Assembly: GCA_037157565.1 (NCBI GenBank)
Contig: JAZHRO010000063.1
Coordinates: 150,028,501 to 150,092,500 of the forward strand
Source: Thalassia testudinum
Taxonomy: Eukaryota > Streptophyta > Magnoliopsida > Alismatales > Hydrocharitaceae
Reading direction: 5' to 3'
Length of the DNA: 64,000 bases
Positions 11,341 to 20,755 of this stretch are shown here, piece by piece. Under the pieces are notes generated by a model that saw only the letters and a program-made list of their open reading frames with translations, ran no database searches and had not been told where the DNA came from. The position numbers and the translations under genes are program-made. How positions within the stretch are numbered: the first letter of the stretch is position 1; every line of letters starts with the position of its first letter.

Positions 11341-11370
11341 CTTTAGTGATGCTTAATTCCGTCACTAAAG
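11341..11370 (+). other. GyA LTR stem-loop near promoter
   Basis: CTTTAGTGA (11341-11349) pairs perfectly with TCACTAAAG (11362-11370), just upstream of an A/T-rich promoter-like stretch (11376). S2 has the same stem with C-G in place of T-A (see 47084). Confidence 0.65.
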
Positions 11371-12086
11371 GCCCCTTATTTAATATTTTGAAATTGTAAA
11401 GACCAAATTGCCCTTACTCCTTGCAACTTTAAAAGGAGACCCCCTCCATACGAAATTCTCATCCCTTCTCTTCTCTCCCTCTCCAAAGCTCAAGAGAAAC
11501 TTGTCCCACACTCAGGATGCTCCTCGAGAGATAAAGTCAAAATTTTGCCCTCATTTCGGAAGTGGATCTCGCGACGACGATGACGTGCTACCCCGTTTTC
11601 ATTCCTCCTGCCTCGACCTCCTTCTTCCTACTCCGTTCTCTGTCTTCTAGGCATTATCTCGTCTGGCTCATCCTCCAAGCGGTCTTCGAGGAGGATAACT
11701 TCTCTCTCCCTTTCCTTTTTTCAGCTTTCTAGAGTAGAATTTTCCTGCTTTCTAGTGTGATAGATTTCTCGCTTTCTAGTGTGATTTTTCTCTGGTTTTA
11801 TTGTATAAACATTTTGAAATATTAAGTGTATGTTTTCTCTCTCTCTCTCTCATTTATTCTGATTGTTAATATTGCTTCATAATAATTATGTCGCTTCGCT
11901 TTTCAAAAAAAACCCTAAAAAAATATAATTGCGAATATAGATCGACGTAGTCACCCTGAGTTCGACCCGGTATTTCCATTCCGGTATAAATTTTATTTGT
12001 TGAATAGGAGTTCTTTGCTTTCAAACTACGACAACAGGTTTTTTTCAAAACCAAATACAATAGCGTAGTAACCCGTAGCTTCAACA

Positions 12087-12559
12087 AACCTTAAAGTAGC
12101 CACACCTCATTTAGAGCCTTTCAAAATCCAATCCCAACCTCGACCCACCATCGGAATAAATTTCTACTCTGACTCACCTCTCTCTGATCCAGTTGGATAT
12201 GATTCACCTCCATCTTTTGATTGGGAATTGGACATTGATCAAACCGTTAATCACATCTTATCCTTCTCGAATCCTACCAGTAGGGTTCCTACATTTTTCA
12301 CATATCCATTATCTTTTGAGTGCCCCTACTCTGATCAAGCTGAACTGATTCAGCCAAACCTGCGCTTCGTATTTCCACATCTTTTTGAGCCACAAAGTAT
12401 CTGGTGGGCTCCACACCTATTGATTCACATCCATCAACCCACCAGACTGACTAGGTTTGGTCTGAATCATCAGCTTGTTGATCTGAATAAGCACCTGGTT
12501 GGACCAACCAGGCTACTCATCAAGGTGCTTGTTCTACAAAATTCCTCTGATTTGACCAC
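12087..12559 (+). other. Unassigned segment between GyA LTR and GyB 3' end
   Basis: A 114-codon frame (12228-12572) continues upstream in the same open frame with an acidic, Ser/Pro-rich sequence (FYSDSPLSDPVGYDSPPSF). This composition resembles the linkers between protease and reverse transcriptase in Athila-like elements, but I cannot match it to any of the copies here. It may be a divergent part of GyB. No function can be assigned. Confidence 0.3.
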
Positions 12560-12831
12560 CCCTTCTCCTTGACCACCTTCTACTCGGTTGAAGGCATTGA
12601 ATTTCGCGCTTAATAGAAGGCAACCCGTTATTCTAAAAACCCAAGACCCTTCTGACCATCTTTTGAGCTACACTTTTATTGCACTTAAGAGTTCAACTTT
12701 AGAACAATCGACTCCACCTTTGATACTTGTATCAAAGCTTGAAATCATCCGCAATAGTCATCCCGGCCCGTTCACCCTTTTATCCTATTCTAAACCTTGA
12801 ACCAAGCTGAATTTGTACCCACCTGGTTTAC

Positions 12832-12867
12832 AATGAGGACATTGCAAAACTTAGTCATGAGGGGGTG
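12832..12867 (+). other. GyB post-pol motif
   Basis: Reads AATGAGGACATTGCA and, after a short gap, TCATGAGGGGGTG, matching the motif in GyA, GyD and GyE. Confidence 0.75.
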
Positions 12868-13575
12868 TTAAAGTGTAAACAAATGGAAAATCGATTCTTT
12901 GAGGGGTTCTCACAAAAAAAATACATATAAAAAATGGAAAAAGGGGAGAAAAATTTTGAAGAATTCATTGCAAATCTTTCTTGAGGAGGAAAAGAGAAGG
13001 AAATGCAAAATGTCAAAAGGAGCAAAATAAAAAAAAATGATAGTCATAGCAACTGATTATGGGATTTACTTAAGTTCTAGACCAAATCAAAACGAGGATT
13101 AAGTCCTGAAGTGCTAGAGACAAGGAGATTAGTATGAGTGCTAATCTTAGGCCACTTGGACCTATTTCAGGGTTTAAACACTCAAGTATTCGTAAGATCC
13201 GGATTAGTCTTCAAGAGGTTTAGGAAAGTGCGAGGCTGATGTAGTAGGTATAATGCTTAGGGATTATTTGGCCTGTTGCCTCCCCTTTAGTTTGCGGGAC
13301 TTGGTAACCTAAGCATCCAAAATCCACACACTAGTTTAGTTTAGTGCACTTAATAAAGAAATCATGCCAAAAGTGTTTTGTTATGAAAAGTTGTCTCAAA
13401 GATCTAGCTTAGGAGCAGCTCAACAACACAAGTTGATTGGACTAGTTCCCAATGTGGAGTGGTGGGAAATTTCCTTCGAAGATGTGTAATATCATATCGT
13501 CTCCTCGGTGCTTGTCTCCTAGGATATCTAAATATCCTACTAGGGGCATCTAAGCACCTTACGCTGGTTCAGGTG

Positions 13576-13724
13576 CCATGGGCGAGATTATTCAGAAATG
13601 TCGATCTCTAGGGCCTGAATTTAGCTACAGAATGCCATGGGCGACACTATCTCGAAGTGTCGAATGCCAGGAGTTCTAGGGATCACAATGGGCGGTGCTA
13701 TCTTGAAGCATCGAAAGCTAGGGA
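13576..13724 (+). repeat. GyB array of three stem-loop units
   Basis: Units start at 13576 (CCATGG), 13635 (CCATGG) and 13686 (CAATGG), with periods of 59 and 51 bp. Each reads (C)ATGGGCG ... TATC ... GAA ... TCGA ... AGG. In unit 2, CGACACT (13642-13648) pairs perfectly with AGTGTCG (13656-13662). In unit 3, GGTGCT pairs with AGCATC. Unit 1 is weaker. GyD has the same three units at the same spacing. Confidence 0.75.
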
Positions 13725-14153
13725 CCCTTCGAGGATTGATGGTGGGGACAAGGAATCCGATACAGATCATGTTTAGGGCCAATTTGAGGCTGGATCTAGG
13801 GAAATATAAAAGGAAAAGAGAGAAAACTCTCAAAATAAAAAATCCTTCTCTATCTCTCCTTATCAAAATGCACTGGCAAATTGAACCTAGACACAATATG
13901 CCTACGCACGAGTGCTTTAACCACTAGGGTCAACAAACCTCTAGGCAACTTTTGCGGGCCTTAGAAACCTTCGCAGCAGACCCAGGCTGAAGCTGATCAG
14001 GTCTGGATCTTGGCTGGTACTTGAGTACCTCTAGGCCTATTATTGGCATACTGATCTGATTTCTAGAGGGGCACAAATTAGGCATCTGAACACCAAAAGC
14101 ATGGCCAAGAGATCAAGTTCTTTACATGAGAATTTGCTGGAGACTAGAAAAAG

Positions 14154-14168
14154 TTAAGCATGGGGGTA
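14154..14168 (+). other. GyB polypurine tract
   Basis: TTAAGCATGGGGGTA directly before the LTR start TG at 14169. The hairpin seen upstream of this tract in GyA, GyD and GyE is decayed here (tttgctggagactagaaaaa). Confidence 0.85.
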
Positions 14169-15202
14169 TGATGGTAACACCATCATTAGCCATAACTAAC
14201 TTGAATTTTGAAATCAAGTGACAAATGCTCCTGAATAATTTCCTGAAGACAATATTTCCACGCAAATCCATTTTGAGAAGAAAACATTAAAACATGGTTA
14301 AATCTGCAGTTTTGACATCACATCATAATTGCAGAGTAACCATGGGATTTCCCAAAGGTTAATTGAATATCAAATGAGCATTAAAGTCTAATAAGTGAGT
14401 CCACATAGACAGAAATGGGGATTCACGCGTTTCGAGAACCAAAACAACACATAAAAACCTAATTTCAGACCTGCTTAAATTAAAGAGGTTTTGGTCAGGG
14501 TAAAATTCATCTAAACCTCCTAAAATTCATATAAAAATATTCTACGAGGTTTAGTACCCTTGGTTTGGGCATCTAAACCCATTTTGACCTTGGACAGAGC
14601 TTCAGATGAGATTTTACCCTAATTTGGGTTTATGTGCAAATTTCCTAGTCAAACATGGTCAAAACTGAAATCCAACTTTACCATTAGATTCCTTGGGTTC
14701 AAATTAGGCTAAGGCCAAAGTTTGGCCCAATTAGAGTCCATCTTGACCTAGTTTGCATTTCAGTCCCTAAAACCTCTATTTCTCTCACTTAAAACCTTAA
14801 CTTTCGAAATTCCTTGCAAATTGGTCCCCAACTTGTTTATCTTCTTCGCAGAAACGCCCTTGCTGCCATTTCTCTGTCCTCCTTTTGAACACAGGCCCAA
14901 CACCCAAACCGTGAATCTTTGGAAGAGGATTTCTCCTCCAACTCAAGATCAAACCGTTCCAAACTTGGAGGAATTGATCATGAGTTGATTCCCTTCCAAC
15001 TGCACCAAGTCTTGTGCCCTAATTTGGAGTGAGGAGCTTCCACCAAACTTACGAAATTGACGGGTTTAGGTTTCCAAAATCATGAATCGTACTCTCAAAT
15101 TGTTCCAATTGAGTTCGCCATTGAGCTTTATTTAAGCTCCATCATGTTCAGCAGTCAAAATTAGCTAGGTCTATGTCAGAATTCCCCTTCTACCCTCCTC
15201 TT
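14169..15202 (+). mobile_element. GyB 3' LTR, first part
   Basis: Starts with a perfect hairpin (14169-14185): TGATGGT, loop aac, ACCATCA. This differs from GyD (TGATGAG, aac, CTCATCA) at paired positions in both arms. The following U3 shares the facctcctaaaattcat-like and gtttgggcat blocks with the GyD LTR. It is cut at 15202 by Co1; 15198-15202 is the CTCTT target site. Confidence 0.8.
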
Positions 15203-15611
15203 TGTTGGTGCTAGAGCACCACGATCATTTGTTTTGATGATAACAAAACACGTGTTATTTAACATTTGCACTTGGAGTCTTAGATTTCAGGTCAATTGCA
15301 AATGTAGACGTGTTTAGACGGAATTCGAGCTCGCATCCAGGATGGATTGGAGGAGCTTGACGGAAAACAGAAGAGATTCGCGAGGAGCAATATATTGAAG
15401 AAGGAGATGAAGAATAGGATAGATTTCCTTCTCTTGTACTCATTGTATTTTTCGTTTCTTTTGTTGCTCTTTATTTTTGTTACTTAAATTTCTGTTAAAG
15501 AGCCTCCAAGTACCCTAACAGTAGTCCTAGGAACACCCACACAACCATAGGATACTTAGGTTTTCTGTAGAAAACTTAGAAAACCAATATAGGGTTCAAA
15601 CAGAGTTTCCA

Positions 15612-16147
15612 GATGTCTAATTCCCAAATCAGACGTCTGATAAAGTATTTTAAGACGTCTGACTGTTGTTTCAGACGTCTGATAACTATTAGGCTGGACT
15701 TAGTGTTCTGTCTGATGAAATCAGACGTCCAGACCTTAGACCAGACATCTTAGGAGACGTCTAATGACTTTGCCAGACGTCCAATTAGTGGACCGTTGGC
15801 TCTCTTGTTGTACAGTCAAGAATATGACCGTTAGAGCCTTATCAGACGTCCTTAGGCCTTTCCAGACGTCTGATAATTGACCGTTTTGCCTCGGCTGACC
15901 CAAAATCTCTTCTCAGAGATTTTCTAGCCATTGCAACGTTTGGAAATCCATTCCCACAGAAAAAGTAGGTTTCCATACGTCCAAACATAGTGCCAGACGT
16001 CCTATATGTCGTCTGATTAACTTGCACAAGAACCCTGTTTAGATCTGATTCAAGTCAAGGAGAGACCCGCCCAAAATCAGACATCTGACCTTGAAATCAG
16101 ACGTCTTAAAGTGAACTTCCAGACGTCTGATGCCAGAATTAGACGTC
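15612..16147 (+). promoter_or_regulatory. Co1 U3 array: eight pairs of GACGTC-like hexamers at 20-bp spacing
   Basis: Hexamer starts: 15612/15632, 15654/15674, 15724/15744, 15756/15776, 15845/15865, 15976/15996, 16080/16100, 16122/16142. Every pair is separated by exactly 20 bp. Neighbouring pairs are linked by 22 bp (twice) or 12 bp (15744-15756), and an extra half-match at 16008 is 12 bp after 15996. Twelve hexamers are exact GACGTC; the others differ by one or two bases. The longest form is the 12-bp palindrome TCAGACGTCTGA. The array ends about 115 bp before the TATA box. An enhancer role through bZIP-type proteins is inference. Confidence 0.85.
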
Positions 16148-16260
16148 TGATAAGCCTGTCAGAGCAATGATTGTTCCTGATTTCGGGCTGATTCTCTTGG
16201 GCTTTGTTTCCAACGGCTATAGAACCTTTCCTAAGCCTTCCAAAGCCTTCCTGAGGCCTC

Positions 16261-16268
16261 TATAAATA
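16261..16268 (+). promoter_or_regulatory. Co1 5' LTR TATA box
   Basis: TATAAATA, embedded in the inverted repeat CCTCTAT-aa-ATAGAGG. The same palindrome surrounds the TATA box in all four Copia LTRs (see 20079, 25670, 29421). Transcription of the element should start a few tens of bases downstream. Confidence 0.85.
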
Positions 16269-16939
16269 GAGGGGAACCTTTGCAACACAAATACACTAAG
16301 AACACTCACCTAGAGAGACTAAGATACACAAGAAACACTTTGTAATACACTTTCCACTCTCTTGTGTCCTAGCTAGCTCTTGCTCTCCAAGCTCAACCTC
16401 CATTCTCTTGAGAGCAACAAGCTGCTGCGCACCCGCTCTCCCGCCGTTGTTCACAAGAGCGACGTTGTGCCGTCGCGTGGCACACGCATCTGCGTCGTCG
16501 ACGCACTCCTTTCGAAGGGAAGCATCCTATTTCCTATAGAAGCTTAGGTTAAATATTACTTTGTTGGCTCTATAGGATTACTTATTTTATCTTTGTTATT
16601 TGGTTGGGTATTCTCTTTGCGAATTCCCGTCTCCTTCGCGAGACAAAATCCTTCTCGCGGAGAGAAGGGGTTGAGGTACGCTACCCTCATCTAAGTAGCG
16701 TGGTTGTATTGAGGTTGAATCACCCTCGTTTAAAGTGATTCGGTTTAGTGGATTTTGATCAACTTGGTTGATCGGAAAATCCTAACTCGAGAGGGTTAGG
16801 TGGTGGTTTTCACCTGGTTTGGGTTTCCACCTAAAAATACTTTGTGCCTTTTGTGTGATTGTTATTTTGTGAAGATTGTTTATTATTTATTTCCACAATT
16901 GTTACGTCACCCCCTCCTGTTAGGGACGAAACCTACATT

Positions 16940-16950
16940 TGGCATCAGAG
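16940..16950 (+). other. Co1 primer binding site (initiator tRNA-Met)
   Basis: TGGCATCAGAG two bases after the 5' LTR. The canonical plant iMet site begins TGGTATCAGAGC, so there is one change. Co2 keeps TGGTATCAGAGC. Confidence 0.85.
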
Positions 16951-16991
16951 TAGGTCTTGTGAGATCGGAGTAACACCCGGCAAGAGATCAA

Positions 16992-18662
16992 ATGGAGGGA
17001 AGCACATCAGCGATCAAAATATCCGAGGGGCAGTCCACCGTCCGACCACCCTACTTTGACGGGAACAACTACAACTACTGGAAGCTGAGGATGAGGATGT
17101 GGCTTCAAGCCACGGACTTCGCTCTATGGGGACATTGCGAAGCCCCATACGAGATCCCGAAGCGACCCGACGCAGGATACTCGCAGCAGTAGATTCGGGA
17201 ACTCTCGCTCAACGCGAAAGCAATGAACGCGTTGTATTGCGCGCTCAGCCCGGAGGAGTTCAACAGAATCTCGCAATGCGCCACCGCATACGAGATTTGG
17301 CACACACTTGAGGTAACTCACGAAGGTACCTCTAAGGTAAAAACTTCTAAAATTAATTTACTTTCTCAAGAATTTGAATCTTTTTCTATGAAACCTAACG
17401 AGTCTTTAAGTGAGATGAACACTAGGTTCACTCTCATTGTAAATAATTTGAAAGCATTAGGGAAGACCTTCATCAAGGGGGAGCTTCAAGGGAAGCTTCT
17501 TCGTTCCCTTGGACCGGAATGGGAACAGAAAGTCACCGCCATCGAGGAGGCGAACAAAGTAGAGGAGCTCAACATGGAAGATCTCCTAGGCAATCTAATG
17601 GCCTACGAGACTAAGTTGAAGCAGAAGAAGAAGGATACACCGGAGCCCAAACTGAAGAAGACTCCCGCCTTTAGAGCCGCGTCGGATAGCGAGGTAAGTT
17701 CCGACGACGAAGACTTTAGAATTTTACTTAAAAAATTTTCCAAGTTTTGTAGGGAATTAAAGAAAGAGAAAAAGGAGAAGAAGGAAAGGCCGAGATGTTG
17801 CTACCACTGCAACGAGAAAGGGCACCTACGACCAGAGTGCCTTCTTCTCAAAAAGGAGAAGAAGAAGGAAAAGGAAAAGAGATCTAAGAAGAAGGCGTTC
17901 CAAGCCACTTGGGACGATTCCAGCTCGGAGGAAGAAGAAGAAGAAAAAGAAGAAACCGCTTGCTTTGGTTTCATGGCCAGAGGAAGCAATAGCGACAGCG
18001 AAAGCGGAAGCGACTCAGACAATGAGGTAAGTTATGATTTACAAGAAGCTTTTAATGAACTATTTGAGCTTAGTAAATATCTAAAAATAGAAAACAAAAG
18101 CATGAAAAAGAATCTTAGCTTTCTTAAATCTGAAAATGATAGGTTAGAAATAAAACTTAAGGATCTAGAAGCTTGTCCTAAAAATGATAACCTATTATTA
18201 GAAAATCATAATCTCATCAATGAAAATAATAAATTGATTGAAGAAAATGATAGTTTAAAGTTAGAAATTTCTGACTTACAGAGTAAGATGCATACTATAG
18301 AAAAAGAAATTGCATTTCTTAGGGAAAATTCTAACAAATTAATCAACAAAGTTGATAATTTCTATAGCCCTAAGGTTGAGAAAGGATCTCCATCAAGGAG
18401 ACCCGCTAACAGATCCGGATCCAAGCCCACTTGGATACCGAAAAAAGAATTAGAATCTTATTTTGTAGGGTTCAGGGATAATTACAACACAAAGGACTGG
18501 ACCTACAAACTCAAAGCTGGTCAACTCAAGTTGGGAGAACCAAGGAGTAGACTAAGGAGGAGAACAAGAAGACCGACGAGATGGCGAACAAACGACGGAC
18601 CCGCCGCACGTCGACCACCAGATTGGAGACCGGCGCCAATGCCCGGGCCTCCAAGCTACTAA
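16992..18662 (+). pseudogene. gag: Co1 Gag (Copia capsid/nucleocapsid), one in-frame stop
   Basis: ATG at 16992 opens MEGSTSAIKI, as in Co2 (MEGSSSAGRI). N-terminal motif FDGNNYNYWKLRM, then the UBN2-type Copia Gag core. A Lys-rich stretch leads to a CCHC zinc knuckle at 17799-17840 (CYHCNEKGHLRPEC). An acidic Ser/Glu region follows. A long leucine-rich coiled coil comes next (about 18060-18350), then an Arg/Pro-rich tail. A TAG at 17190 replaces a Gln codon kept in Co2; from ATG 17223 the frame is open for 479 codons. The end at 18660 (TAA) is early: Co2 continues to FGSFYWPW, and a small deletion in Co1 removes that ending. It would package element RNA into particles. Confidence 0.88.
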
Positions 18663-19017
18663 TGGGAGCCCCATCCGATGTGGGACCATTCGGGCCATTT
18701 TATTGGCCATGGTAGGTGAGGTAAAAATTCTTGACCCTATCTTTGTTTATCAGTAGCATTTAGATAGGGTGAGTTAAAATTTATGAGCTAATTGTCAATT
18801 TTTAAGGGGGAGATATAAGGTAACTAAATTTCCTTTAGAAAGGAAAAAAAAAAGGGGGGAGGCATTACCTTTGTCAAAAGAAATTTATAGAAGAGCATGT
18901 CTTAAGGGGGAGTTATAGGAAATGTAAAATCAATTAAACCTTTTTGATAATGTCAAAAAGGGGGAGGATTTTCTGCATTATTATTTATGGTTTTGTCATC
19001 ATCAAAAAGGGAGAGAT
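18663..19017 (+). other. Co1 3' internal region with ladder of polypurine tracts
   Basis: Five AAGGGGGAG-like tracts start at about 18803, 18846, 18903, 18954 and 19004, that is, every 43-57 bp. The last (AAAAAGGGAGAGA) directly precedes the 3' LTR and is the likely plus-strand primer. Co2 has the same ladder. No protease or later pol sequence is present. Confidence 0.8.
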
Positions 19018-20755
19018 TGTTGGTGCTAGAGCACCACGATCATTTGTTTTGATGATAACAAAACACGTGTTATTTAACATTTGCACTTGGAGTCTTAGAT
19101 TTCAGGTCAATTGCAAATGTAGACGTGTTTAGATGGAATTCGAGCTCGCATCCAGGATGGATTGGAGGAGCTTGACGGAAAACAGAAGAGATTCGCGAGG
19201 AGCGATATATTGAAGACAGAAGGAGATGAAGAATAGGATAGATTTCCTTCTCTTGTACTCATTGTATTTTTCGTTTCTTTTGTTGCTCTTTATTTTTGTT
19301 ACTTAGATTTCTGTTAAAGAGCCTCAAAGTACCCTAACAGTAGTCCTAGGAACACCCGCACAACCCTAGGATACTTAGGTTTTCTGTAGAAAACTTAGAA
19401 AACCAATATAGGGTTCAAATAGAGTTTCTAGACGTCTAATTCCCAAATCAGACGTCTGATAAAGTATTTTAAGACGTCTGACTGTTGTTTCAGACGTTTG
19501 ATAACTATTAGGCTGGACTTAGTGTTCTGTCTGATGAAATCAGACGTCCAGACCTCAGACCAGACGTCTTAGGAGACGTCTGTGACTTTGCTAGACGTCC
19601 AATTAGTGGACCGTTGGCTCTCTTGTTGTACAGTCAAGAATATGACCATTAGAGCCTTATCAGACGTCCTTAGGCCTTTCCAGACGTCTGATAATTGACC
19701 GTTTTGCCTCGGCTGACCCAAAATCTCTTCTCAGAGATTTTCTAGCTGTTGCAACATTTGGAAATCCATTCCCACAGAAAAAGTAGGTTTCCATACGTCC
19801 AAACATAGTGTCAGACGTCCTGTATGTCGTCTGATTGACTTGCACAAGAACCCTGTTTAGATCTGATTCCAGTCAGGGAGAGACCCGCCCAAAATCAGAC
19901 GTCTGACCTTGAAATTAGACGTCTTAAAGTGAACTTCCAGACGTCTGATGCCAGAATTAGACGTCTGATAAGCCTGTCAGAGCAATGATTGTTCCTGATT
20001 TCGGGCTGATTCTCTTGGGCTTTGTTTCCAACAGCTATAGAACCTTTCCTAAGCCTTCCAAAGCCTTCCTGAGGCCTCTATAAATAGAGGGGAACCTTTG
20101 CAACACAAATACACTAAGAACACACACCTAGAGAGACCAAGATACACAAGAAACACTTTGTAATACACTTTCCACTCTCTTGTGTCCTAGCTAGCTCTTG
20201 CTTTCCAAGCTCAACCTCCATTCTCTTGAGAGCAACAAGCTGCTGCGCACCCGCTCTCCTGTCGTTGTTCACGAGAGCGACGTTGCGCCGTCGCATGGCA
20301 CACGCATCCGCGTCGTCGACGCACTCCTTTCGAAGGGAAGCATCCTATTTCCTATAGAAGCTTAGGTTAAATATTACTTTGTTGGCTCTATAGGATTACT
20401 TATTTTATCTTTGTTATTTGGTTGGGTATTTGCTTTGCGAATTCCCGTCTCTTTCGCGAGACAAAATCCTTCTCGTGGAGAGAAGGGGTTGAGGTATGCT
20501 ACCCTCGTCTAAGTAGCGTGGTTGTATTGAGGTTGAATCACCCTCGTTTAAAGTGATTCGGTTTAGTGGATTTTGATCAACTTGGTTGATCGGAAAATCC
20601 TAACTCGAGAGGGTTAGGTGGTGGTTTTCACCCGGTTTGGGTTTCCACCTAAAAATACTTTGTGCCTTTTGTGTGATTGTTATTTTGTGAAGATTGTTTA
20701 TTATTTATTTCCGCAATTGTTACGTCACCCCCTCCTGTTAGGGATGAAACCTACA
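19018..20755 (+). mobile_element. Co1 3' LTR
   Basis: 1738 bp, nearly the same as the 5' LTR, with a 4-bp insertion near 19216 and scattered substitutions. It keeps the paired-hexamer array (about 19430-19970), the TATA palindrome (TATAAATA at 20079-20086) and the CTACA end. It is followed by target duplication CTCTT at 20756-20760. Confidence 0.93.

Larger units (their letters stand above)
1231..12036 (+). mobile_element. GyA: Athila-like Ty3/Gypsy element, 5' truncated, degenerate
   Basis: Domains run in Gypsy order: gag (1262), protease (3319 DLGAS), reverse transcriptase (to 4452 and from 6612), RNase H, integrase, 3' untranslated region, polypurine tract (about 10346) and one LTR (about 10360-12036). 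The 5' LTR and primer site are missing: sequence starts a few bases before the gag ATG, directly next to a foreign LTR piece. The reading frame is broken by many stops and several frameshifts, so it is a dead copy. Solo LTR S1 interrupts it. The 3' limit is uncertain: CA ends at 12036 and 12086 are both possible. Confidence 0.8.
10360..12036 (+). mobile_element. GyA 3' LTR
   Basis: Begins after the polypurine tract. The first bases (TACATAAAATG) align with TACATATAATG near the start of the GyC LTR, so the terminal TG has been lost or mutated. It shares with GyC and S2 the tRNA-like module, the TTTAGTGA stem-loop and a U5 reading ccctgag-ttcgac. A CT microsatellite lies at 11836-11851. The weak frames inside it (for example 10674-10931) are not supported as genes. 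The end at 12036 (acgacaaca) is a best guess, and 12086 is the alternative. Confidence 0.65.
15203..16937 (+). mobile_element. Co1 5' LTR
   Basis: 1735 bp. Starts TGTT then a perfect inverted repeat GGTGCT-ag-AGCACC (15207-15220). U3 carries the paired-hexamer array (15612-16147), and a TATA box lies at 16261. U5 ends GAAACCTACA. An antisense frame (15255-15443, minus, 62 codons) stays open in three of the four Copia LTRs here, but I do not treat it as a gene. Confidence 0.93.
15203..20755 (+). mobile_element. Co1: non-autonomous Ty1/Copia element, complete structure, Gag only
   Basis: LTRs at 15203-16937 and 19018-20755, each starting TGTTGG and ending CTACA. Target duplication CTCTT at 15198-15202 and 20756-20760. 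Primer site for initiator tRNA-Met follows the 5' LTR, and a polypurine tract precedes the 3' LTR. The internal region is only 2080 bp and encodes Gag. Protease, integrase, reverse transcriptase and RNase H are absent. The two LTRs differ by only a few bases per few hundred (by eye, about 2%), so insertion is fairly recent. It must use enzymes from an autonomous partner, which is not in this window. Confidence 0.93.

Noticed and set aside
15255..15443. Antisense 62-64 codon frame near the Copia LTR start as a gene
   Set aside because: It is open in three of four LTRs (15255-15443, 26474-26668, 30234-30428) but shifted in the fourth by a small insertion. High LTR similarity alone explains it.
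15600..16160. Regularly spaced repeats as a CRISPR-like array
   Set aside because: The repeated word is only 6-12 bp, palindromic, with mixed 20, 22 and 12 bp spacing, and it lies in the U3 of a plant LTR. There are no long identical repeats, no unique spacers of constant size and no cas genes.
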